64,000 nt of DNA from positions 62,001-126,000 of the forward strand of contig CAWDOR010000034.1 in the NCBI GenBank assembly GCA_963804045.1. Reading direction: 5' to 3'. Under the pieces are notes generated by a model. That model did not search any database, was not told where the DNA came from, and saw only the letters and a list, made by a program, of their open reading frames with translations. This DNA is from Rhodoblastus sp963804045. Lineage in GTDB: Bacteria > Pseudomonadota > Alphaproteobacteria > Rhizobiales > Beijerinckiaceae. The number at the start of each line of letters is the position of its first letter. Within the stretch, counting starts at the first letter, position 1. Both the position numbers and the translations under genes were made by a program. Below are positions 8,270 through 17,150 of the stretch, piece after piece.

Positions 8270-9584
8270 ATTTGAGCCTCCGGGCGCTGACAAAGCAGAA
8301 CAGCAGCGCGAGATTGCAAAAAGGCGCGCCGCGCATCATCAGCGTCGCCTCGGTCAGATTATGCAGAAGATGCAGAAATAGCGTCAGGGCGATCATGGCG
8401 TAGGCCGCCTGCACGCCCGTTCCTTCAGCGCAAATTATCGCGCGCCGCGTCGAAGCCGCGAGCGCCGCGACAATGCCGCAGACGGCGGCGAGGGTCATGG
8501 GGATGCCGATATGAAGAAAAAGTTCGAGATAGCCGTCATGGGCCTGGTTGATGATGCCAACATCGACATCGCCCAGCCAGGTGCCCGGCTCGAGCTTGGC
8601 CAGGGGATCGTTGACGGCGCCGACGTCCCAGAAGGCGCCATAGCCAACTCCGAGCCAGGGGTGTTTTTGCGCCGAATGCCAGGCGAAGGCCCAGAGTTCG
8701 TCGCGTCCGGTGAAAGATGTATCGGTCACCAAGGAGGCGAGAACCTGCTGGCCATCGAAATCCGCGTTCATGACGAGGCCGCCAAACCCGGCAAGCGCCA
8801 GAACCAATCCGGCCAGAGCGAGCAACGCAAAGCGAAAGCCGAGCCTTTGCCCAAGCCAGAAAATCAATCCGACAAGGAGTCCAACCAGGGTCAGGCCAAG
8901 CGAGGTCTTGCTCTGGGTGATGACCAGGAAGAAAAAGGCCAGCCCCGCTCCAAACCAGCCCTGGGCGCGTTCGACACCGCGCTGCGCCCCGAAGGCGTAG
9001 GTCAGGCAAACGACTATGACGATCATCGCCACCATGCCCGCCGGATTTTTCTGGCCATAGAGACCGGCGACGCCAATATCGGTAATGGCTATCTCGGGCC
9101 AAAGCGCCGTCGCCGCCAGATTGGCGACGATCACCAGAGTAAGAAAGACGAACACGCGCCGGTGAAACTGCTTGAGATCGTCAATGCTCACCGCGAGGCC
9201 GAGACTCGCCAGGGTCAGGAACAGCAACAGCAGGGCGCGGCGGATCGTCAGGTCCGGATAAAGCGACCAAACCACGCTGATCTGGCAAAACAGCACCGTC
9301 CCGACCAGCAGCCTGTTGGCGCGAACCGCCGCCCAGGCCGCCTCGCGCCGCGACCAGATCAAGGCAAGGCCAGCGACCGCCATCATCGGCGCGATCAAAC
9401 GGTCGAGCCCATTGCCGGCGAGGCGGCTTTCCGGCGTCGCGCTCGCCGAGGTCAGCGGTTGCGTGCCGATGAAGGAAAAGAACAGATAGACGTAAAGCAG
9501 GATGCGATGAACCGGCGCCGTCCATGTCAGGCCGAACGCGCGGCGGCGTTCAGGCGTCGCATCGAGGTTGAGGGCCAGACTCAT
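8262..9584 (-). CDS. O-antigen/exopolysaccharide polymerase (Wzy/ExoQ-like, Wzy_C family)
   Basis: This is a 440-residue membrane protein with about ten to twelve hydrophobic segments. The periplasmic loop carries the family motifs GQKNPAG, FTGRDELW, HPWLGVGYGAFW and INQAHDGYLELFLHIGIPM. Such proteins polymerise undecaprenyl-linked repeat units or ligate O-antigen; the ExoQ-like pattern and the neighbouring Wzz-type gene favour a polymerase. ATG at 9584 is preferred over an in-frame TTG at 9599. It overlaps the downstream glycosyltransferase and is divergent from another across about 120 bases. Confidence 0.85.
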   Translation of the reverse strand: MSLALNLDATPERRRAFGLTWTAPVHRILLYVYLFFSFIGTQPLTSASATPESRLAGNGLDRLIAPMMAVAGLALIWSRREAAWAAVRANRLLVGTVLFCQISVVWSLYPDLTIRRALLLLFLTLASLGLAVSIDDLKQFHRRVFVFLTLVIVANLAATALWPEIAITDIGVAGLYGQKNPAGMVAMIVIVVCLTYAFGAQRGVERAQGWFGAGLAFFFLVITQSKTSLGLTLVGLLVGLIFWLGQRLGFRFALLALAGLVLALAGFGGLVMNADFDGQQVLASLVTDTSFTGRDELWAFAWHSAQKHPWLGVGYGAFWDVGAVNDPLAKLEPGTWLGDVDVGIINQAHDGYLELFLHIGIPMTLAAVCGIVAALAASTRRAIICAEGTGVQAAYAMIALTLFLHLLHNLTEATLMMRGAPFCNLALLFCFVSARRLKYE

Positions 9585-9703
9585 CGCCGCTTTCGTCAAA
9601 TCGCGAGGTGTAAGGATTTATCGACCTCGAATCCCGGGGAAATTTTAACTTCGGCCCCTTAAGAAATTCATATCCCAAGGTGACAACCCTCCGGCGAATA
9701 GTC

Positions 9704-10637
9704 ATGGAACGGATCAGCGTCGTAACCCCCACCTTCAACCGCCCCGAACCGGTCGCGCGCGCGCTGGCGAGCCTCATGGCGCAGCAGAATGTCGACGATC
9801 TCGAGGTGGAAATCATCGTGGTCGACAATTCGCCCGACGCCAATGCGCGCGAGGCGATCGCGAGACTTCGCGATAACCGCCAGATTTCCCATCCATTACA
9901 TCAGCGAGCCGCGTCCCGGCGTCGCCAACGCCCGCAACGCCGGGGTCGCCGCCGCGCGCGGTCGCTGGGTCGCCTTTCTCGACGATGACGAGGAGGCGGA
10001 ACCGCTCTGGCTGGCGTCACTGACGCAAGTGGCGCGCGAGCGGCATGCGGACGCCGTCTTCGGCCCGATTTCGGCGCGAGCCGACGGCAATGCCGAAATT
10101 GGGGCCTTCGCACCCTTTTTCGAAAGGCGGATCGACCGCGCCGCGGGCGACGACATCACCGATCTCTCGCCCATGCTCGGCACCAATAATTCCATGTTCG
10201 ACCGCGCGTCCTGCCTGAGCGAGAATCAAAATTTCGACCCCAGCCTCAATGAGAGCGGCGGCGAGGATTCCTTGCTGCTCGAACGTCTGGTGCTCGGCGG
10301 CAAACGCTTTTGCTACGCGCCAGAGGCCAGAGTGGTGGAATGGGCTCCGCCGCGTCGCCTGACCTGGAGCTATGTGAAGAAACGCAAATTCCTCAGCGGC
10401 CAGATTCGGGTCTTCGTCCAGCAGATGGCCCGCCCCGGAAATGCCGGCGAGGTCATGCGCTGGATGGTCGTGGGCCTCGGCCAGGCTCTGCTGTTTGGCC
10501 TCGCGACCTTGATTCTCCTGCCATTTGGCGAGACCCGCCATGAGGAAATGGCCGCCAGGGCCTATGGCGGCCTCGGCAAGATTTTCTGGACCCGCCGCTT
10601 CCGCCTCGCGCTTTACGGACGAGGCCTGGTCTCGTAG
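9704..10637 (+). pseudogene. Family 2 glycosyltransferase, interrupted by a one-base frameshift
   Basis: The N-terminal part MERISVVTPTFNRPEPVARAL to DNRQ is read from ATG 9704, and the rest continues one frame over as FPIHYISEPRPGVANARNAG through VAFLDDDEEAEPLW to the stop at 10637. Dropping one base at about 9884 joins them into a roughly 310-residue glycosyltransferase with the NARNAG and DDD signatures and ESGGEDSLLLERLV acidic motif. Either the gene is broken or one base is miscalled. It resembles the intact glycosyltransferase at 7313-8269 and divergently faces the polymerase gene. Confidence 0.8.
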
Positions 10638-10652
10638 TTTCGCGGCGCGGCG

Positions 10653-11660
10653 CTATTGCCTCGCTCGAGCGAAACTTTCCAGGCCGCTGCGCCGCAATCC
10701 TTCCGCTAGGGTGATTTGCGGCACGAATCCGAGGACTTCCAGGGCCTTGTCGCCGGAAATCCTCGCATCGCGCCCAAACAACGCCAATTCGCCGGGCGGC
10801 GGCGCCAACGAGACGGCTTCGCCGAATGGCAGGCCGGCGCGACGCAGAATTTTCGCCGGCAAGGCCAAGGCCTGGCGCATGCGAATTTCACCCCGCGACC
10901 ATTCGCGCAGCGGTTTTTCTCCCAACGCCTCCGCCAGTTTCTGAAAATAATCGTTCCAGTTCGGCGTTTCCGGCCCGACACAATTCAAGGCCTCGAAGGA
11001 CGCCAGCCGCGCTCGTTCCGGGCCAGCGAGAATCCGACAGGCGGCGCCGCATTGCGCGACGAGGTCGTCAATGTGGATCAGGGCGGCGCGTCCCCGGCCG
11101 CAGGCGCCGAATACGCCCCAGCCGCCAAGCGCGATGCGCCGCGCCAATTTCTCGATCCAGAACTTGCTTCCAGCCCCATAGACAATGCCCGGCCGCAATG
11201 CGACGACACGCCGTTCTGAATCTTCCTCGCTCCAGCGCCGATAAAGCGCTTCGCAAGCAATTTTGGCCTGCGCATAGGGCGACAAGGCGTTTTCGGGCGC
11301 GTCCTCCTCGACAATCGCGCCGCGACGCTCGCCATAAACGGCGATGGAGGAGAAAGCCAAGAGATTGACGACGCCGGCGGCGCTCATCGCCGCGAGCAGG
11401 TTTTCCGCCTGACGCGGCATGGCGGCATCGTCGCCATAGGCGGCATGGACAACCAGCTCAGCGCCCCCAACAGCCGCCGCCAATTGCTCGGGATTGTCGA
11501 GATCGCAGGGCGTCCACGGCAGATGCTCAGCCAAATGTCCGAGCGCTCGCCGCGCGCCGGCGCGAACGCTCCAGCCATCGCTCGCCAATCCTGTTGTTGC
11601 GGCCGCGCCGATAAAGCCGCCAGCTCCGGTCACGAGCAGAATCCTTGGCGACGCAACCAT
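10653..11660 (-). CDS. NAD(P)-dependent epimerase/dehydratase (extended SDR)
   Basis: This is a 335-residue extended short-chain dehydrogenase. The cofactor motif VTGAGGFIGAA is at residues 10-20, the active-site Ser lies in LAFSSIAVYGE, and the catalytic Tyr-Lys pair is in YAQAK near residue 130. LRPGIVYGAGSKFW follows as in UDP-sugar epimerases. It probably modifies a nucleotide sugar for the neighbouring polysaccharide machinery; the exact substrate cannot be deduced. It starts four bases from the end of the kinase-like reading on the same strand, so it is the distal gene of that operon. Confidence 0.85.
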   Translation of the reverse strand: MVASPRILLVTGAGGFIGAAATTGLASDGWSVRAGARRALGHLAEHLPWTPCDLDNPEQLAAAVGGAELVVHAAYGDDAAMPRQAENLLAAMSAAGVVNLLAFSSIAVYGERRGAIVEEDAPENALSPYAQAKIACEALYRRWSEEDSERRVVALRPGIVYGAGSKFWIEKLARRIALGGWGVFGACGRGRAALIHIDDLVAQCGAACRILAGPERARLASFEALNCVGPETPNWNDYFQKLAEALGEKPLREWSRGEIRMRQALALPAKILRRAGLPFGEAVSLAPPPGELALFGRDARISGDKALEVLGFVPQITLAEGLRRSGLESFARARQ

Positions 11661-11663
11661 GTT

Positions 11664-12359
11664 TCAGGCGGCTTCCATCAGGCGATCAGACTCGGTTCGA
11701 ACCAATCCGACGAATTTTTCCGCCGGAAGGCGGAGGCGACGCAGCTTTTCATCGAGATCCTCGCCGCGCCCGCTCTGCCGAGAATCGACCAGCAGGATTT
11801 TTCCAACCGCCGGAAACAGAGCGCGTAATTCCGAACCTTGACTGATGTCCGGACCGTCGAAGACAACAAAATCGAAATTGCCGCTTATGCCTTCGATCCG
11901 ATGATAGTTCGCCTCATCGGCTATAGAACGGCAGAGCTTCTCTTCGTCGGCGAGAGCCGGAATCAGGCTGAGGCTCTGCCCATAGGGCGCCAGACGATAA
12001 AGCGGCCGCCATAGCCCCGCCAGCCGGATCAAGGTTTTGGGGGCGTTGGGCGCTATGGCGAGATCGAGCGCGGGATGGGCGTGATGGGCGTCGACCAGAA
12101 GCGTCCGCGCGCCTTGGGCCGCCGCGATACGCGCCAGATTGATGGCAAGCGTCGATGCGCCGGACTGAGGAGTAGCTCCGGCGACAAGCGCCACAATCGG
12201 AGCGCCTTTGTTTTTTCCGCCATCGAGCCGATCATAAAGTTCAGCCACGGCTTCTGAATAGCCAGACCGGGGACGCCGAACGGATTCAGCCATGGCTTCC
12301 GCTGCGTTCAGACCCCGACGACCCGGATAGGGCAGGATATCCGGGAGAACGCCGAGAAA
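11664..12359 (-). pseudogene. BY-kinase-like C-terminal domain of a Wzz/Wzc-type protein (separated by a frameshift)
   Basis: This reading continues the Wzz-type protein at 12286-13857 one frame over, from FLGVLPDILPYPG to the stop at 11664. It has the tyrosine-kinase (CpsD/Wzc) fold: PRSGYSEAVAELYDRLDG, a Walker-like loop GATPQSGASTLAINLA, and FVVFDGPD. Two features are degenerate. The Walker A lysine is replaced by Ala, and the Walker A' site reads VDAHHAHP instead of the usual D-x-D-x-R. No tyrosine cluster is present at the C-terminus. It is probably not an active kinase and may only control chain length. An ATG at 12293 could allow separate translation. Confidence 0.7.
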
Positions 12360-13857
12360 CGGCGTCGAACTCGCCCTGCGCGGCGAAACCGGCGCGAATT
12401 CCGGCGAAGTCCTCGTGTAAAACCTTTTCCGGGGCCACTGGTTCGAAGACCGCGCTGACGGCGAGATAGGCAATGGCCAGAGCCGCGCCGATCAAGCCGC
12501 CAAACAGGCTCCACAAAACCCGGACGGTGGTTTTGGCTTCGACATTGGGCACGCGCGCCGGTGAGACGACGCGGAAACCGCCCCCATCGACGCGGCTGCC
12601 ATCGCCGGTCTGCCGTTGACGCAATTCCAGTTCGGTCAGGGTCTTGCGCTTGGAGTCGACGGAGTCCTCAAGCTCCCGCAAGGGCGCGTCGGCTTCGCGC
12701 GCTCGACCGACGCCGGCAGCGGCGGCGGCGAGGCGTTTCTGGGCCGCCGCGGTCTGCGCCTGCGCCTCGGCGATCTGGGCGCGCGCGGTGCGGCGCAGGC
12801 CGTCGAGGCTGGCGTTGATCCTCTGGTTATAGTCGCGCAGGCGGGTCCGCGCGGCGATCAAGGCGGGATGATGCTCGCCGAGCGTGCTTTCCAATTGCTC
12901 CACCTCGGCCGCCGTCGCCGCGCGTCCGACAATCAGCACCTGCAACTGGCGGGATTCGGGATCGGCGCCGAAGGAAGAGACGGCGCCAATGTCATTGGGC
13001 GAGGATTCAAGCTGGTGGAGCCGCGCGCGCGCCTGGGACTCGGCCTTTTCGGCGGCGGCGAGCGAATCGGTCGCCTCGCTCGCCTGTCTTTCCACAATGG
13101 ACTTGTCATTCACGCCGACAAGATTGTGTTCGACCTTGTAGGCCTGCAATCGCGCCTCTGAATCCTGGAGCGCCTTGCGCATGTCCTCGACGCGATTGGC
13201 GAGGTCCATCGCCATGCGTTTCGCTCCGGCCGTGCGATCGACCGCATTGATCTCGCCATAGGATTTGACCAGGGCGTTCGCCAGACCCGCCGCCTTTTCC
13301 GGGTTGGTGTCGGTAACCGTGATATTGACCAGGAAGGAGCGCTCGGCGCGAGTGATCTCGACAGCCTTTTGCAATTTCAACAGCGCCCGATTTTCCAGCA
13401 ATTCGCGCGAGCTCTGCGCCTCCGGGCCTTCCGGGGCGTCGCCGTCGCGTCGCGGAGCATCCCCGGCTAGACCCTGATCGCGGATGACGCGCAGCATGAC
13501 GCGTTCCGATCGGATCACACCCATCTGGCTTTCGACGTAATTGATCGCCGCATTGGCGTCGAGCGTCGAATTCTGCGCTTCCGAGGCCGATTGTTGTCGC
13601 GCCTCCAGTTGCGGATCAATCAGAATCTGCGCGCTGACCTTGTATTTCGCCGGCATGACGGATTTGACCGTGCCCGCGAGGCCCGCGCCAATGAGCGTTG
13701 AGAGCGCAATCGCGCCGAGGCTTCGCCTGATCTTGCCGGCGAGCAAAATGGCCGCGTCGCGCCAGGGATTATCCGCCGGACCAGCGCTGATGTTCGCGTC
13801 CTGCCGTTCATCGGCCGCCTTCGGCCGCTGTTGGACGGTATTATGCGACAACGCCAT
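12286..13857 (-). pseudogene. Polysaccharide co-polymerase (Wzz/GumC-type), frameshifted near its C-terminus
   Basis: This is the periplasmic chain-length/export domain. The first membrane segment is IRRSLGAIALSTLIGAGLAG near residue 42, followed by the Wzz signature MPAKYKVSAQILIDPQ, a long coiled-coil region (about residues 200-420) and a second membrane segment VLWSLFGGLIGAALAIAYLAV. After GEFDAV (about 12361) the frame is lost and a 23-residue unrelated tail ends at 12286. Removing one base near 12360 would give a fused protein of about 730 residues, the usual ExoP/Wzc size. ATG 13857 is chosen because the frame upstream runs into the opposite-strand gene. Confidence 0.78.
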
Positions 13858-14100
13858 GGCGATCCCAATCACAGAACAGTCGCGAAGCCGAAGTCTCGCG
13901 CGACCGCCGCAGTTTCGCGAATTAAGGTTAACACTTGCTTGCCCGTCGGGGATGCCAAGACCGTTGCAACGAGCGAAAACGGAATCTTCGGCGCTGGCAA
14001 CCAATTGGTATGGTTTTCCATCCAGAATGCAGGAGGCCAAAATAATCCTTCGGATTGTCGGCAGACCAAAGAACGGCGCGCCGACGCCCTGGAGAACGAA

Positions 14101-15237
14101 TTGCTGCGAATAGAAACCATTCGAGACTTCTCCGCCCTGGAGGCGCTGCGCGACGAATGGGAGGCGCTCGACGCCAGCTTGGCGCTGCGCATGCCCTTTA
14201 CTTCGCCCATCTGGGGCCTGAACTGGTGGCGCAGCTTTCAGCGCCATTCCCTCGCCGCTCGGGATCGCCTGAACTGCTACGCCCTGCGCGACCCTCAGGG
14301 CATGCTGATCGCTTTGGCGCCCATGTTCGTTACGGAGCGACCGGGGTTCGGTCCTGTTCGCGTGCGCGAATTGCAGTTTTTCGGCGCCGATCCCTATGTC
14401 ACGGAATGGCGAGGCGTGATTTGCCGCCCCGATCGGGAAAATGAAGCTTTTACCGCCCTCGCGGCTCGGATCGCCCAGGAAAGACCGGCGAATTCGGTGC
14501 AGTGGCGCGGACTGCCGGCGCTCGAGAGCGGACATCCGGTCGAGGCAGGCCTTTCGACTGCCGATCAAATGGGCACCTCGGTTTTCTATTTGGCCTTGCC
14601 CGACAGCTGGGACGCCTTCCGCCAGGGATTATCGCGGAATATCAAGGAATCCCTGCGGAAATGCTATAATTCGCTGAGCCGCGACAAACTTGAGGCTCAG
14701 CTCCATGTCGTGTCGGCCCCCGAAGAAACCGACGCGGCCTTGGACAAATTTTTCGACCTGCATTCCATGAGGGCGGACGCGGCCGGGACCATCGATCATC
14801 CCAATGTCTTCGATGCGCCTAACGCCCGCGATTTTCTGCGCCGCGTCTGTCTCGACTTCGCCGGGCAAGATCGCCTAAGGATTTTCCAGCTGACAATTGA
14901 CGGCAAAACCGTCGCTACGCGCATCGGTTTTTTGATGGGCGATCAGATTTTCATGTATTTTTCCGGCTACGATCTCGAATGGGGCCGCTATAGCGTGATG
15001 ACCACCACGGTCGCCGAGGCGATCAAATGGTCGATCGCCAATCGGCTGCGCATTTTCAATCTCTCCACCGGTCAAGATGTCTCAAAGACCCGCTGGCGAC
15101 CCGAGCGCGTCGATTTTCGCGGCGGCTACAGCGTTTCCGGCCAACTGCCGCAACGCATGGCGGTCGCCGCGCTCCACGCGCTTCGCGAGCGCATGCGCCC
15201 ACGCGACGCCAAGGCGATTGTCGCTCCTACGACTTGA
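14101..15237 (+). CDS. CelD/BcsL-type GNAT acetyltransferase
   Basis: This is a 378-residue protein with the FemAB-like GNAT fold of the CelD/BcsL family, often found in exopolysaccharide or cellulose clusters. Visible markers are FTSPIWGLNWWRSF near residue 35, SRNIKESLRKCYNSL, and the core GKTVATRIGFLMGDQIFMYFSGYD followed by FNLSTGQDVSKTRW. I take TTG at 14101 as the start because GGAG precedes it by six bases; an ATG much further upstream (13831) would overlap the Wzz gene promoter. It probably acetylates a precursor or glycan. It is divergent from the Wzz gene. Confidence 0.78.
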   Translation: MLRIETIRDFSALEALRDEWEALDASLALRMPFTSPIWGLNWWRSFQRHSLAARDRLNCYALRDPQGMLIALAPMFVTERPGFGPVRVRELQFFGADPYVTEWRGVICRPDRENEAFTALAARIAQERPANSVQWRGLPALESGHPVEAGLSTADQMGTSVFYLALPDSWDAFRQGLSRNIKESLRKCYNSLSRDKLEAQLHVVSAPEETDAALDKFFDLHSMRADAAGTIDHPNVFDAPNARDFLRRVCLDFAGQDRLRIFQLTIDGKTVATRIGFLMGDQIFMYFSGYDLEWGRYSVMTTTVAEAIKWSIANRLRIFNLSTGQDVSKTRWRPERVDFRGGYSVSGQLPQRMAVAALHALRERMRPRDAKAIVAPTT

Positions 15238-15352
15238 ATTCGCCCAAGTCCATGGCTTGAATCAACGCGCGCCGGTTCGTTTGGCGGCAATATGCTCGTG
15301 ATGGCGGACTGCGGCGCTGAGAAATTGAATTGGTCCCGTTGCGGGAAGTTTC

Positions 15353-17038
15353 ATGGGCAAATCCTCAGATCGCGTCTCCTCCGCCAAGTCGGGCCTCATC
15401 GTCCCCAAGCCGACGCCCGAATCGCTCGGACCGCTGTCGCCAGCGGCGCTGACGCCGGCTATAGCCGACGTCGTGGAACATTTAAGCGTTCAGCCGAACT
15501 ACTTGGCCGGACAGCTGGCCGCAGCCGCGGCGCAGGCCATGAGCGCCCTGTCCGAGGGCGAAAAGCCCAAAACCTTGCGCGACGATCATCGCTTCGCCGA
15601 CCCCGCTTGGACGGCGCCACCTTTCAACCTTCTGGCTCGCTCCTTTCAATGGGGCGAAAGCTGGCTGGAGAATGCGATTCTCAACACGCCCGGTGTGGCG
15701 CCCAGGCACGCAAAGCTGGCGGCTTTCGCCGCGAGGCAATGGCTGGACGCCTTTTCTCCGTCCAATGCGCCTTGGCTCAATCCAGAAGTCCTGCGCGCCA
15801 CATTGGACCAGGGCGGCGTCAATTTTTTACGCGGCGCGCAGCACTGGAACCAAGATTTTCAGGAAAAGCTGGGCGCGCCAGCGCCGTTCTCATCCGAATT
15901 CAAGCTCGGGCGCGACCTCGCCACCACCCCCGGCAAAGTGGTGCTGAGAAACGAATTGATGGAGCTGATTCAATACACGCCGACCACGCCGCAGACCCGG
16001 CCCGAGCCATTGCTGATCGTCCCGGCCTGGATCATGAAATATTATATTCTCGACCTTTCCCCCCATAATTCCTTCATCCGCTATCTCGTCGGGCGCGGCT
16101 ATACGGTCTTCTGCATATCCTGGAGGAATCCGGGACCGGAAATGGCGGACACCGGCTTTGACGATTATCGCCGCCTCGGCGTCATGGCGGCTTTGGACGC
16201 CCTCGAAAGAATTACCGGCGCGAAGAAAATCCATGCGCTCGGCTATTGCCTGGGCGGGACGCTGGTTTCAGTCGCCGCCGCCGCCATGGCGCGCGACGGC
16301 GATTCGCGGCTGCTCAGTCTCGCGTTGCTCGCGGCGCAGACCGATTTCTCGGAACCCGGCGAATTGCAGATTTTCATCGACGAAACCCAATTGGATCAGC
16401 TCGACCACTTGATGGCGAAGCAAGGCTATCTCGATTCCTGGCAAATGGCCGGCGCCTTCAGCATGTTGCGCGCCCGCGACCTGGTTTGGTCGCGTATGGT
16501 CAAGAGCTACATGCTCGGCGAAAGAGAGCATCCCAACGATCTCATGGCGTGGAACGCCGACGCGACCCGCATGCCCTCACGCATGCATTCGCAATATTTG
16601 CGCAGCCTTTTCCTCCATAACGATCTCGCCGAGGGCCGTTTCGAAGTCGGTGGCGGCAAAGTCGATCTCGCCGCAATAAAGACTCCGATTCTCGCTGTGG
16701 GAACTGAAGCCGACCATGTCGCGCCCTGGCGGTCCGTCTTCAAAATCCATCGCCTGAATCCAGGCGCCATCACCTTTCTTCTGGCCTCTGGCGGCCATAA
16801 CAGCGGCATTGTCAGCGAACCCGGCCATCCGCACCGTTCCTTTCGCAAGGCGCTCCGACTGCAAGGCGCTCCGGCCCCAAGTCCAGACGATTATATGGCC
16901 AAGGCCGAAACCCATATCGGCTCCTGGTGGCCTGACTACGCGGACTGGCTCGATTCCCTGTCCGGACCCGCCGCCGCGCCGCCATCCATGGGTCCGGCGC
17001 TAGCCGACGCGCCCGGCGACTATGTCTTGCAACATTGA
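15353..17038 (+). CDS. phaC: Class I poly(3-hydroxyalkanoate) synthase
   Basis: PhaC polymerises (R)-3-hydroxyacyl-CoA, usually 3-hydroxybutyryl-CoA, into storage granules. The protein has 561 residues, typical for class I. The lipase-like box GYCLGG places the nucleophile at Cys299. The other catalytic residues lie in GTEADHVAPW (Asp) and ASGGHNSGI (His), and PAWIMKYYILDLSPHNS is the family signature. No phaA, phaB or phasin gene lies next to it, so it stands apart from the rest of the PHA pathway. It follows the CelD-like gene by 115 bases with no obvious operon link. Confidence 0.95.
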   Translation: MGKSSDRVSSAKSGLIVPKPTPESLGPLSPAALTPAIADVVEHLSVQPNYLAGQLAAAAAQAMSALSEGEKPKTLRDDHRFADPAWTAPPFNLLARSFQWGESWLENAILNTPGVAPRHAKLAAFAARQWLDAFSPSNAPWLNPEVLRATLDQGGVNFLRGAQHWNQDFQEKLGAPAPFSSEFKLGRDLATTPGKVVLRNELMELIQYTPTTPQTRPEPLLIVPAWIMKYYILDLSPHNSFIRYLVGRGYTVFCISWRNPGPEMADTGFDDYRRLGVMAALDALERITGAKKIHALGYCLGGTLVSVAAAAMARDGDSRLLSLALLAAQTDFSEPGELQIFIDETQLDQLDHLMAKQGYLDSWQMAGAFSMLRARDLVWSRMVKSYMLGEREHPNDLMAWNADATRMPSRMHSQYLRSLFLHNDLAEGRFEVGGGKVDLAAIKTPILAVGTEADHVAPWRSVFKIHRLNPGAITFLLASGGHNSGIVSEPGHPHRSFRKALRLQGAPAPSPDDYMAKAETHIGSWWPDYADWLDSLSGPAAAPPSMGPALADAPGDYVLQH

Positions 17039-17150
17039 CGCCACGCTTCGGAGTCGAAAAACCAACGCTGCGACAATTAACTTAAAATACAGTGCGCAAA
17101 AATAGATTGAGCCAAACCCGCTCTTGAATCGCAAGCGTTCAGAGGATGAT

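Noticed and set aside
13858..14568. N-terminal extension of the Wzz-type reading
   Set aside because: It overlaps the opposite-strand CelD-like gene and is not similar to any Wzz N-terminus; MALSHN at 13857 is the sensible start.
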